In this document: positions 45,302 to 53,275 of the stretch, one piece after another
Position numbering within the stretch: position 1 is the stretch's first letter
How the letters are laid out: the number at the start of each line of letters is the position of its first letter
From: Limimaricola soesokkakensis
GTDB taxonomy: Bacteria; Pseudomonadota; Alphaproteobacteria; Rhodobacterales; Rhodobacteraceae
DNA: 64,000 nt
Direction of reading: 5' to 3'
Assembly: GCF_900172345.1 (NCBI RefSeq)
Contig: NZ_FWFY01000002.1
Span: 479,417-543,416 of the forward strand
Notes under the pieces: model-generated
What the model was told of the DNA's origin: nothing
Databases searched by the model: none
The model's input: the letters and a program-made list of their open reading frames with translations, nothing else
Position numbers and translations under genes: made by a program

Positions 45302-46039
45302 GTGCGGGACTGGCAAGGCAAGCGGTACTGGCTGGTCGGCGCGAGCGAAGGGCTGGGGCGCGAGCTTGCCTTCTGCCTGAGCCGGTCGGGCGTGGAACTT
45401 GTCTTGAGCGCGCGCGGGCGCGATCGGCTCGAGGCGCTCGCGGCGGCGTTGCCGGGCCGTGCCACGGTGCTGCCGCTCGACGTCACCGATGCCAAGGCGG
45501 TGCAGGCGGCCGCGTCGGACGCAGGCGAGATCGACGGGGTGGCCTGCCTCGTGGGGACCTGCTGGCCGATGAGCGCGCGTGACTGGGACGAGGCCCGGCT
45601 CGAGGAGATGGCGGCGGTCAATTACATCGGCCCCGCCCGGATCGTCGGCGCCGTGCTGCCGGGGATGCTATCGCGGGGACGCGGCCATGTCGTGCTGACC
45701 GGGGCGCTGAGCGGGTTCCGTGGATTGCCACGATCGGTGGGCTACGGCGCTTCCAAGGCGGCGGTGATGCATCTGGCCGAGTCGCTGCACCATGATCTGA
45801 GAGGCAGCGGGGTCGAGGTTCAGCTCGTCAACCCGGGCGCGATGCGCACCCGCCTAGGTGAGCGCTCGGACGCGCCCGCTCCCTTCGCGATGGAGCCCGC
45901 CCGCGCGGCGCGCGAGATGTTCGAGCATATGAGCTCGGACCGGTTCAAGATGAACTTTCCCTATGGCACCTCCCTGCTGATGCGCAGCGGTCAGTTCCTG
46001 CCCGACTGGGCCTATTTCCGTCTCTATGGGCAGCGCTGA
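45302..46039 (+). CDS. SDR family NAD(P)-dependent oxidoreductase
   Basis: A 245-residue classical short-chain dehydrogenase. The cofactor loop GASEGLG is at 13-19, Ser137 and Tyr148-x-x-x-Lys152 (YGASK) form the active site. GTG start at 45302 follows GGAGGGCAGG. The frame is open for a long way upstream on the antisense of other genes and is not coding there. Specific substrate is unknown; the family covers ketone/alcohol conversions in many pathways. Confidence 0.88.
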   Translation: MRDWQGKRYWLVGASEGLGRELAFCLSRSGVELVLSARGRDRLEALAAALPGRATVLPLDVTDAKAVQAAASDAGEIDGVACLVGTCWPMSARDWDEARLEEMAAVNYIGPARIVGAVLPGMLSRGRGHVVLTGALSGFRGLPRSVGYGASKAAVMHLAESLHHDLRGSGVEVQLVNPGAMRTRLGERSDAPAPFAMEPARAAREMFEHMSSDRFKMNFPYGTSLLMRSGQFLPDWAYFRLYGQR

Positions 46040-46124
46040 CCCTAGCTGGTCACCAATGAGTTGCCAATTTGCAACAGCCTCACTCCGGCCGAGGCCGTGC
46101 TGCATTCCGTAACGTTAATTGTGT

Positions 46125-46152
46125 TTGACCCTGCGTCGGGCCGGTTCATATT
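46125..46152 (+). promoter_or_regulatory. Predicted sigma-70-type promoter for the DUF481 gene
   Basis: TTGACC (46125-46130) and CATATT (46147-46152), 16-base spacer, in an AT-richer patch. Predicted transcript start would be near 46159, leaving a leader of about 155 bases before the ATG at 46315. I see no riboswitch in that leader, only low-complexity purine-rich stretches. Confidence 0.5.
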
Positions 46153-46314
46153 CCGGAGCGAAGGGGGCGGAACGATGTCGTGTTGCAAAAATGCCCCTCT
46201 CGTGTGCCTTCGGTTGCAGGAGGGGATCGGATTTGCGAAGGCCGCGTTCAGCGACCATGGAACCCGCAACGGAACCGGTCACAGGCCGGCCTCTGGAACC
46301 GAAAGGACAATGAA

Positions 46315-47163
46315 ATGACTGCCACTTACAAACTGCTGATGGCCTCGACCATCCTCGGCCTGATGGGCACTGCCGCCGCCGCTCAGAACTTCGACGACGT
46401 CAACAGCCCGGTCTTCAGCTCCGAGAACCAGCTCGACGACACGCTGGAGGATCTCGACGAGGACATCGAGGACGACTTCGAAGTCGAAGACCCGACCTTT
46501 GGCAACGAAGGCCGTGAACTCGGTTTCACCGGCTCGATCTCGGCCCGCGGCACCGCCACCAGCGGCAATGACGACACCGCGACCCTCGGCCTCGGTGCCC
46601 GCTTCGGCTTCTTCGACGGCGTCAACGGCCACGAGGTCAAGCTGAGCTACTCCTACTTCGACGCCGAAGAGGAAGAGGACGACCTGAACCGTCTGCTCGC
46701 CGGCTACGACTACACCCGCGACTTCTCGGACACCTTCTACGGCTTCGGCACCGCGGTCGTGGCCTATGACGAGGACGACACCTTCGAAACCGACGCCTTC
46801 GTCGGCGTCGGCGTGGGCTACCGCGTGTTCAACACCCCCGACGTGCAGTGGTCGATCCAGGCCGGTCCGGGCTACCGCTACCTCGAGACCGCCGAGGGCG
46901 AAGAGATCGACGAGGCCGCGCTGTCCGTGTCGTCGAACTACTTCAACCGGATTTCGCCGGACCTGTTCATCACCAACGACACCGACGTGATCGCCTCCGA
47001 CGCCGACACCTATGTCACCAACGATCTGGGCGTCACCGTCGCGATGAACAACGCGCTCGCGATGCGCACCAACCTGTTCACCGAGTACCGCACCGACCCG
47101 GCGCCCGGTGACGACGACACCGACAACACCCTTGGCGTGTCGATCGTCTATTCGTTCAACTGA
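46315..47163 (+). CDS. DUF481 (YdiY-like) outer-membrane beta-barrel protein
   Basis: A 282-residue secreted protein. Signal peptide (MTATYKLLMASTILGLMGTA, cleavage near AAAAQ), then an acidic N-terminal stretch (DTLEDLDEDIEDDFEVED), then repeated amphipathic beta strands (GSISARGTATSG, LGLGARFGFF, KLSYSYFDAE, GVGVGYRVF) ending in the C-terminal aromatic VSIVYSFN signature of outer-membrane barrels. Matches the DUF481 salt-induced outer-membrane protein family. Codon use is strongly biased to C-ending codons, consistent with high expression. A good terminator hairpin follows at once. Confidence 0.85.
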   Translation: MTATYKLLMASTILGLMGTAAAAQNFDDVNSPVFSSENQLDDTLEDLDEDIEDDFEVEDPTFGNEGRELGFTGSISARGTATSGNDDTATLGLGARFGFFDGVNGHEVKLSYSYFDAEEEEDDLNRLLAGYDYTRDFSDTFYGFGTAVVAYDEDDTFETDAFVGVGVGYRVFNTPDVQWSIQAGPGYRYLETAEGEEIDEAALSVSSNYFNRISPDLFITNDTDVIASDADTYVTNDLGVTVAMNNALAMRTNLFTEYRTDPAPGDDDTDNTLGVSIVYSFN

Positions 47164-47191
47164 TCTCCCTCGATCGGTTGCATTCCGGGAA

Positions 47192-47219
47192 GGGAGGCGG
47201 GGAAACCCGTCTCCCTTTT
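47192..47219 (+). terminator. Intrinsic terminator of the DUF481 gene
   Basis: Arms GGGAGGCGGG and CCCGTCTCCC (one G-T pair), loop GAAA, followed by TTTTCC. Confidence 0.85.
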
Positions 47220-47333
47220 CCGTGTCGGGGTCCCTTTTCGACCCGCCACCACGAAGTTGCTATTTGATGACGCGGCCCGGTCGGGCCAGTCTGGCCGCGC
47301 GAACGAACGCGAAAGAACAAGGAGGAGCCCCGA

Positions 47334-48995
47334 ATGCGCCATCTGTTGACGAGCACCGCGCTCATTTTCTGGGCCGGCGCGGCGCTGGCGCAGGATGCGG
47401 CGCTGCTTCTGGGGACCGAGCGCTACGAGACGCTGGGACGGCTGTCGCGCGGGACCGAGATCATCGAAGCAGCCGACGAACTGCGCGGGCTGGGATTCGA
47501 GGTCTTCGCGCTGCCCAACGGCCGGGCTGGAAGCACCGCCGACATCGCCCGAGACTGGCTCGAACGGGTGCCGGAGGCGAACCGTCTGGTGGTGGCGCTC
47601 TCGGGTCGCTTCGCCACGGATGGCGCGCGCAGCTGGTTCCTCACCGCCGAGGCTGAGGGGCCGGGGCTCTTGAACCCTGGTGCTGCGGCGCTGCCGGTCG
47701 AGGGGGTGCTGCGGGCGCTGGCCGAGGCGCCGGGGCGGTCGCTGCTGCTGATCGCGGTCGAGCCGGACGGCTCCAACTCCTTCGACCCGTGGGTCGGCGA
47801 GGGGCTGGGCGCGCTGGAGATTCCGCAAGGTGTCACGGTGCTGACCGGCAGCCCCCGCGCCGTGGCGCGGTTCATGCAGGGCCCGCTGGCCGAGCCACGC
47901 GGCGATCTCAGCGCCGCAATTCGCGAGGCCGAGGAGCTGGAGGCGCAGGGCTACCTGCCGCGCGCCCGCATCTTCATGCCCGAACGGCCCGAAACGCCCA
48001 CGGTCGCCACGCCGGAGGCCGATCCCGCGGCCGAGGCGGCCCTTTGGCGCGGCACGGTGGCGCTGGGCACGATCGAGGCCTATCGCGACTACCTCGCGCG
48101 CTACCCGCGCGGCGCCAATGCCGAAGCCGCCGAGGCCGCCATCGCCGAGATCATCGCCGAACCCGATCGCGATGCGCGATTGGCCGAGGAGGCGATCGGC
48201 CTCAGCCGCGACCAGCGCCGCGACATCCAGCGCAGCCTGAGCCTGCTCGATTTCAACACCCGTGGCATCGACGGCATCTTTGGTCCCGGCACCCGTCAGG
48301 CGATCAGCAACTGGCAGCAGCAGAACGGGTTCTCCCAGACCTCCTATCTGACGCCGGAGCAGATCAGCCGAATCGACGCGCAGGCCGCGCGGCGCGCCGC
48401 CGAACTCGAGGCCGAGGCCGAGCGGCAGCGCGAGCAGGCGGCCCGCGCCGACCGGTCCTTCTGGGATGAAACTGGCGCCCGGGGCGACGAGCCGGGGCTC
48501 AGGGCCTATCTCGACCGCTACCCGGACGGGCTCTTTGCCGAGACGGCGGCCGACCGGCTGGCATTGATCGAGGAGGAAAAGCGCCGGGCCGCGCAGGCCG
48601 AGGACCGCGCCGCCTGGGACAGGGCCCGCGAGGCCGACACGATCGAGGCTTATCGCGATTACCAGCGCGCCTATCCCGAGGGCAGCTTCAAGGAGGAGGC
48701 CGAGGCGAAGATCGCGGCGCTGCGCCAGGAGGTCGCGCAGAGCGACGCCCGCGCCGCGGCCGAGCAGGTCGAGCGCGATCTCGGGCTCAACGCGCTGACG
48801 GCGCGCCTGGTGGAGCAGCGGCTCGACGCGCAAGGGCTGGAGCCCGGCGAGGTGGATGGTAGCTTCGATGAGGCCACCCGCCGGGCGATCCGGCGCTACC
48901 AGCGAGCGCGCGAGATCGAGGCGACGGGCTATCTCGACGAGGCGACGGTGGTGCGGCTTCTTGCCGATTCCGTCACCGATATCGTCAATCCCTGA
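47334..48995 (+). CDS. Secreted pseudocaspase-like protein with peptidoglycan-binding domains
   Basis: A 553-residue exported protein: signal peptide 1-20, a first domain (about 22-215) whose layout (LLLGTERYETLG, EIIEAADELRGLGFEVFAL, RLVVALSGRFATDGARSWFL, SLLLIAVEPDGS) follows bacterial caspase/peptidase C14 folds, but the catalytic His-Gly and Asp-x-Cys are not present (SGRF and AVEPDG stand in their places). Two peptidoglycan-binding-type repeats follow at about 289-332 and 482-545. Between them are three ~37-residue repeats (about 237-274, 375-415, 426-466) of AYRDYLARYP type. Function unknown; a wall-anchored non-enzymatic scaffold is a reasonable guess. Ribosome binding site AAGGAGG is eight bases before the ATG. 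Confidence 0.75.
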   Translation: MRHLLTSTALIFWAGAALAQDAALLLGTERYETLGRLSRGTEIIEAADELRGLGFEVFALPNGRAGSTADIARDWLERVPEANRLVVALSGRFATDGARSWFLTAEAEGPGLLNPGAAALPVEGVLRALAEAPGRSLLLIAVEPDGSNSFDPWVGEGLGALEIPQGVTVLTGSPRAVARFMQGPLAEPRGDLSAAIREAEELEAQGYLPRARIFMPERPETPTVATPEADPAAEAALWRGTVALGTIEAYRDYLARYPRGANAEAAEAAIAEIIAEPDRDARLAEEAIGLSRDQRRDIQRSLSLLDFNTRGIDGIFGPGTRQAISNWQQQNGFSQTSYLTPEQISRIDAQAARRAAELEAEAERQREQAARADRSFWDETGARGDEPGLRAYLDRYPDGLFAETAADRLALIEEEKRRAAQAEDRAAWDRAREADTIEAYRDYQRAYPEGSFKEEAEAKIAALRQEVAQSDARAAAEQVERDLGLNALTARLVEQRLDAQGLEPGEVDGSFDEATRRAIRRYQRAREIEATGYLDEATVVRLLADSVTDIVNP

Positions 48996-49099
48996 GGCGC
49001 GGCCCCTCCCTCTCGCAGGGGGGGCGCTTCCGCCGGGAGGCCCCTCAGCTTCGCGGCGAAGCCGGGCTTCCTACGTTACGATGGAGCTTCGAATGCGAC

Positions 49100-49134
49100 A
49101 AAAGGAAAGGGCCGCCTCCTTTCGGAGGCGGCCC
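49100..49134 (-). terminator. Intrinsic terminator of rpmJ
   Basis: Arms GGGCCGCCTCC and GGAGGCGGCCC, loop TTTC (49109-49134). On the minus strand it is followed by CTTTCCTTTTG, a T-rich tract, 39 bases past the bL36 stop. Confidence 0.85.
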
Positions 49135-49172
49135 CTGATCCCTGTATCCGCTGCGGGAGCGGATCGCCGGCT

Positions 49173-49298
49173 TCAGCCCTGGCGGGCCTTGAAGCGGCGC
49201 TGCGTCTTGTTGATGACGTAGACGCGGCCCTTGCGGCGCACGACGCGGCAATCGCGATGGCGCTGCTTGAGCGAACGAAGCGAGTTGGCGACCTTCAT
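49173..49298 (-). CDS. rpmJ: 50S ribosomal protein bL36
   Basis: A 41-residue basic protein beginning [20 protein letters not shown] and ending FKARQG. This is the longer, mostly zinc-independent (C-minus) form of bL36 used by alphaproteobacteria: only one cysteine is present, so the zinc ribbon of the 37-residue form is missing. Too short for usual ORF cut-offs. It is monocistronic, with its own terminator and a GGAGAG ribosome binding site. It is 82 bases downstream of the tRNA-Val gene on the same strand. Confidence 0.96.
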   Translation of the reverse strand: MKVANSLRSLKQRHRDCRVVRRKGRVYVINKTQRRFKARQG

Positions 49299-49380
49299 GG
49301 TGCTCTCTCCTTGTCGCGGCGCGGCGATTGCGCCGTGGTTGCAAAATTCGGCCCCCGAAGTTGGGGGCCGGTGAAATCCG

Positions 49381-49455
49381 TGGTGGGCGGTACAAGGTTC
49401 GAACTTGTGACCCCTTCGATGTCAACGAAGTGCTCTACCGCTGAGCTAACCGCCC
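49381..49455 (-). tRNA. tRNA-Val (anticodon GAC)
   Basis: A 75-base gene including the encoded CCA. Acceptor stem GGGCGGT/ACCGCCC pairs fully, D-arm TAGCTCAGCGGTAGAGC, anticodon stem CTTCG/CGAAG around the loop TTGACAT (anticodon GAC), and T-arm with GTTCGAACC. It reads valine codons GUC and GUU. Confidence 0.97.
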
Positions 49456-49599
49456 TGGCCGTCAGACGTCCCGCGACCCTTGCGGGTCACCGTTCGTCGT
49501 CGGGTGAGCGGTGCTATACGGGGAACGGCGGAGGGGTTCAAGGGGTTTTGGCCGAAGAAGTTTCCAAGCTATCCTTTCCCTCGGAGCCCCCCGGAGTTC

Positions 49600-50463
49600 A
49601 TGCGCATGGCCGCCTTCGACCTGACCCGACCGGCGGCGCGTACCAGCTGCGTCGTCTTCGCCTCGCCCCATTCCGGGCGTGATTATCCCAAGTCGCTTCT
49701 GGCCCGTACCGGGCTTGATGCGCGGCTGATCCGCTCCTCCGAGGATGCCTTCGTCGACCAGCTTTTCGCGGCGGCGCCGGAGCACGGCGCGCCGCTTCTG
49801 GCGGCGCGGGTGCCGCGCGCCTGGGTCGATCTGAATCGCGCCGCCGACGAGCTCGATCCGGCGCTGGTCGAGGGGGTGGTGCGACGCGCGCACAACCCGC
49901 GCGTCGCCAGCGGGCTGGGGGTGATTCCCCGCGTCGTCGCTGGCGGCCGGGCGATCTATTCCGGCAAGATCGGCCTCGACGAGGCGCGCGAGCGGCTCGA
50001 CACCGGCTGGATCCCCTACCACGCCGCCCTGCAGTCGCTCCTGGCCGAAAGCCTGGAACAGTTCGGCGAGTCGATCCTGATCGATTGCCACTCGATGCCG
50101 CATGAGGCGATCGAACTGGCCGGCACGCGTGGCCGGCCGCGCCCGCATGTGGTGCTGGGCGACCGCTACGGCGCCGCCGCGGCGCCGCGGGTGATGGCGC
50201 GGATCGAAGCCGCCTTCACCGCTGCCGGCCTCAGGGTGGCGCGCAACACGCCCTTCGCCGGCGCCTATGTTACTCAGACATATGGCCGTCCCTCGCGGCG
50301 CCAGCACGCGGTGCAGATCGAGATCGATCGCTCGCTTTACATGGACGAGGCGCGAATCGAACCGCATTCGGGGTTCGAGGCATTCCGGGCGCGTCTGTCG
50401 GGGGTGATCGCCGAGATCGCGGTGATCGGAGCCGCGGGCTCCGGGCAGCTCGCGGCAGAGTAG
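49600..50463 (+). CDS. N-formylglutamate amidohydrolase family protein
   Basis: A 287-residue zinc-hydrolase-like protein. Conserved blocks: FASPHSGRDYP (first metal His), DAFVDQLFA, RAWVDLNRA, ILIDCHSMPHE (metal His) and QIEIDRSLYMDE near the end. N-formylglutamate amidohydrolases release formate from the last intermediate of a histidine-degradation branch (HutG). No other hut gene is present, so a broader amidohydrolase role is possible. ATG at 49600 is preceded by CGGAG. Confidence 0.9.
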   Translation: MRMAAFDLTRPAARTSCVVFASPHSGRDYPKSLLARTGLDARLIRSSEDAFVDQLFAAAPEHGAPLLAARVPRAWVDLNRAADELDPALVEGVVRRAHNPRVASGLGVIPRVVAGGRAIYSGKIGLDEARERLDTGWIPYHAALQSLLAESLEQFGESILIDCHSMPHEAIELAGTRGRPRPHVVLGDRYGAAAAPRVMARIEAAFTAAGLRVARNTPFAGAYVTQTYGRPSRRQHAVQIEIDRSLYMDEARIEPHSGFEAFRARLSGVIAEIAVIGAAGSGQLAAE

Positions 50464-50543
50464 AGACGCGGAACCTCCTCGCGCGGTGCCGGTTGACCGG
50501 CAGGCACCGGCATGACCCGGCCCAGGACCCCGGAGGATCGGAC

Positions 50544-52337
50544 TTGCCACTCATACCCGCGGAGCTTCAGCCCATCGTGGCGCTGCTGGCGCTCGCCTTG
50601 CTCTTCGTGGCTTTCCTGATCGAACGCTATCCCCCGGACGTCACGGCCGCCGGCGCCGCGGCGCTGTTCGTGATGTTGGGGCTGACCCCGGCCGATCGGG
50701 TGCTGGAGGTGTTCTCGAACCCGGCGCCGATCACCATCGCGGCGATGTTCGTGATCTCCGGCGCGCTGGTGCGTACCGGGCTTCTCGACGCGCTCGCGGC
50801 GCTCGTCATCGCTAGGGCCGAGACCCGTCCCGCCGTGGCGCTGGGGGTGTTTCTCGGGGCGACGCTGCTCGCATCGGGCATCGTCAACAACACTCCCGTG
50901 GTGCTGATTCTGATCCCGGTCATCATCCGCCTGGCACGCAGCCTCGGTATCGCCGAGACGCGGCTGCTGATCCCGCTCTCCTATGCGGCGGTGCTGGGCG
51001 GCACGCTGACGCTGATCGGCAGTTCGACCAACATCCTCGTGGCGGGGGTCGCGGCCGAGCACGGGCTCGAGACGTTCCGGATCTTCGAGATCGCGCCGGT
51101 CGGATTCGCCGTGGCCGCCGTGGGCGGTGTGGCGCTGGCGCTGCTGGGGCCCTGGCTCTTGCCCGACCGGCGCGCGCGCGGTGATGCGGGGGTCGCGGAG
51201 ACGACGTTCCTGACCGAGGTCCGCCTTCTCGAAGGCCATGCAGGCATCGGCAAGCCGTTGTCGGAGGTTGCGGATCTGACGCGGCCGGGCATCCGGATCA
51301 CCGCCCGGCGCGAGGGCGCGCGGCTGCGCCGTTCGGGGCTCGAGGATCACGTGGTCGCGGCGGGTGACATCTTCGTGGCGATCGCCACCACGTCCGAGAT
51401 CCTGACGTTGCGGGCCCTGCCGGGGGTGGTGGTCGGCCTCAGGCGCGGCACCGGCGCCCGGGTCGGCGACGAGGATTTGCTCGTGGCCGAGGCGATGGTG
51501 ACGCCGGCCCATGGCAGCCCACGAGACACCGTCTCACAGCTCTCCGTCGGCTATCGCTACGGTCTCAGGGTGCTCGGCGCGCATCGGCAGGGGCACGTTC
51601 CAGGTCCCGATCTGGGCTCGGCCCGGCTTCGCCCCGCCGACAAGCTGCTGCTCGAAGGCACGGCCGAAGGGCTCGACCGGTTGGCGCAGGGCAACGAACT
51701 GGTTTCGGTCACCCGCCCCTCGGGCCGCGCCTACAGGCGGCGGCGCGCGCCTCTGGCGCTGCTGGCGCTGCTCATGGTGGTCGGTCTCGCGGCCTTCGAG
51801 GTGGCGCCGATCGCGCTCCTGGCGCTAGGCGCGGTGGCGGCGATCCTGCTGTGCCGCTGCATCGACAATGACGAGGCATGGGGCTCGATCGATGCGGGCA
51901 TCATCGTGCTGATTCTCGCCATGTTGATCATCGGCATCGGGCTGGAAGACACCGGAACGGTTGCGCTGATTGTCGAGACGCTGGCGCCCTGGCTCGAAGA
52001 GCTGCCGCCGATCGTGCTGCTGGCCGCGCTCTACGCGCTGACCTCGATCCTGACCGAGACGGTGACCAACAACGCCGTGGCGGTGGTGGTCACGCCGATC
52101 GCCGTGGCGCTGGGCCAGCAGACGGGAATCGACCCGCGGCCGCTGGTGGTCGCGGTGATGATGGGGGCCTCGGCCAGCTTCGCCACGCCGGTGGGCTACC
52201 AGACCAACACGTTGGTCTATGGCGCCGGCGATTACCGGTTCGCGGATTTCCTGAGAATCGGCGTGCCGATGAACCTGATCGTTGGCGCGGCCGCGGTGCT
52301 GGTGATCCCGCTGGTATTTCCACTGACACCCGGCTGA
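50544..52337 (+). CDS. SLC13-family permease with two TrkA_C domains
   Basis: A 597-residue DASS/SLC13-type transporter. Hydrophobic helices in the first ~180 residues (with ASGIVNNTPVVLILIP and the SSTN motif in LIGSSTNILVAG), two TrkA-C (RCK_C) domains at about 205-375, then the second membrane half with ETVTNNAVAVVVTPIA. Members import dicarboxylates, sulfate or other anions. The start is TTG at 50544 because GGAGG lies seven bases before it; an upstream in-frame TTG at 50493 lacks such a site. The gene follows the amidohydrolase by 80 bases. Confidence 0.9.
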   Translation: MPLIPAELQPIVALLALALLFVAFLIERYPPDVTAAGAAALFVMLGLTPADRVLEVFSNPAPITIAAMFVISGALVRTGLLDALAALVIARAETRPAVALGVFLGATLLASGIVNNTPVVLILIPVIIRLARSLGIAETRLLIPLSYAAVLGGTLTLIGSSTNILVAGVAAEHGLETFRIFEIAPVGFAVAAVGGVALALLGPWLLPDRRARGDAGVAETTFLTEVRLLEGHAGIGKPLSEVADLTRPGIRITARREGARLRRSGLEDHVVAAGDIFVAIATTSEILTLRALPGVVVGLRRGTGARVGDEDLLVAEAMVTPAHGSPRDTVSQLSVGYRYGLRVLGAHRQGHVPGPDLGSARLRPADKLLLEGTAEGLDRLAQGNELVSVTRPSGRAYRRRRAPLALLALLMVVGLAAFEVAPIALLALGAVAAILLCRCIDNDEAWGSIDAGIIVLILAMLIIGIGLEDTGTVALIVETLAPWLEELPPIVLLAALYALTSILTETVTNNAVAVVVTPIAVALGQQTGIDPRPLVVAVMMGASASFATPVGYQTNTLVYGAGDYRFADFLRIGVPMNLIVGAAAVLVIPLVFPLTPG

Positions 52338-52387
52338 GACGCGAAGTTGATTTCTCTCGGCGCGCGAATCCCGCAAGACTGGGCCGC

Positions 52388-53275
52388 ATGATCCGTATCC
52401 TGTTTTGCCTCGTGTTCTGGGCCGGTTGGTCCGCCGCGCCGCTGATGGCGCAGGAAAGGATCGTGCAGGCATCCGAACGGCGCTGCCTGCCGGGTGGCCC
52501 CTGCATCGCGCTCGACAGCTACATCCCCGATGTCTGCGCCGCGATCGAGACCTTCGCGGAGCGCAACGCGCTCGACGTGGGCTTCTTCGCGCGGCTGCTG
52601 TGGCGCGAGAGCCTGTTCGACGCGGGCGCGGTGAGCCCGGCGGGGGCGCTGGGCATCGCGCAGTTCATGCCCGGCACCGCGAAGCTGCGCGGCTTGGCCG
52701 ATCCGTTCGACCCGGTTCAGGCGCTGGCCGCCTCGGCCGCTTATTTGGCGGAACTGACTGATCGTTTCGGCAGTCTCGGCCTTGCCGCCGTCGCCTATAA
52801 CGCGGGCGAGGCCCGGGCCGAGAAGTTCCTCGCCGGAAATGACTGGCTGCCCAACGAGACCGAGGCCTATGTGCAGGCGATCACCGGCTACGCGGCGCTG
52901 GAATGGCGCGATGCCCCGCCCGAAAAGCTCGATCTCACGCTCGCGTCGGGGCGGCCGTTCCGCGATGCCTGCCAAGAACAGGCCAAGGGGCGCAGCATCG
53001 CGCAGTTCCGGGTCACGGTGCCGATCCTGCCATGGGGCGTGATCCTCGCCTCGGCGCCGGGGCGCGGCGCGGTGGAGAAGCGGGTGGCGCAGCTCCGGCG
53101 GCAGGCGGGCGGGGTGATCGGTTCCGAGCAGGTGGCATTTACCCGTTCGCGGCTGCCGGGCCAGCCGGCGCAGCGCCATGTCGCCCAGATCGGTCGCGAA
53201 AGCCGGGCCCAGGCCGAAGCGCTCTGCGCGAAGCTGCGGGCGGCGGGCGCCTCCTGCATGGTGCTGAAGAACTAG
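52388..53275 (+). CDS. Lytic transglycosylase SLT-domain protein with C-terminal SPOR-like tail
   Basis: A 295-residue secreted protein. Signal peptide (IRILFCLVFWAGWSAAPLMAQ, starting at residue 2), catalytic Glu74 in LLWRESLFDAGA, then SPAGALGIAQFMPGTA and VAYNAGEAR, the SLT family motifs. The C-terminal ~90 residues (WGVILASAPGR and RESRAQAEALCAKLRAAGASCMVLK) look like a SPOR-type repeat fold that binds denuded glycan strands. It is the third lytic transglycosylase in the window. It converges on dinB, stops overlapping by four bases. Confidence 0.88.
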   Translation: MIRILFCLVFWAGWSAAPLMAQERIVQASERRCLPGGPCIALDSYIPDVCAAIETFAERNALDVGFFARLLWRESLFDAGAVSPAGALGIAQFMPGTAKLRGLADPFDPVQALAASAAYLAELTDRFGSLGLAAVAYNAGEARAEKFLAGNDWLPNETEAYVQAITGYAALEWRDAPPEKLDLTLASGRPFRDACQEQAKGRSIAQFRVTVPILPWGVILASAPGRGAVEKRVAQLRRQAGGVIGSEQVAFTRSRLPGQPAQRHVAQIGRESRAQAEALCAKLRAAGASCMVLKN

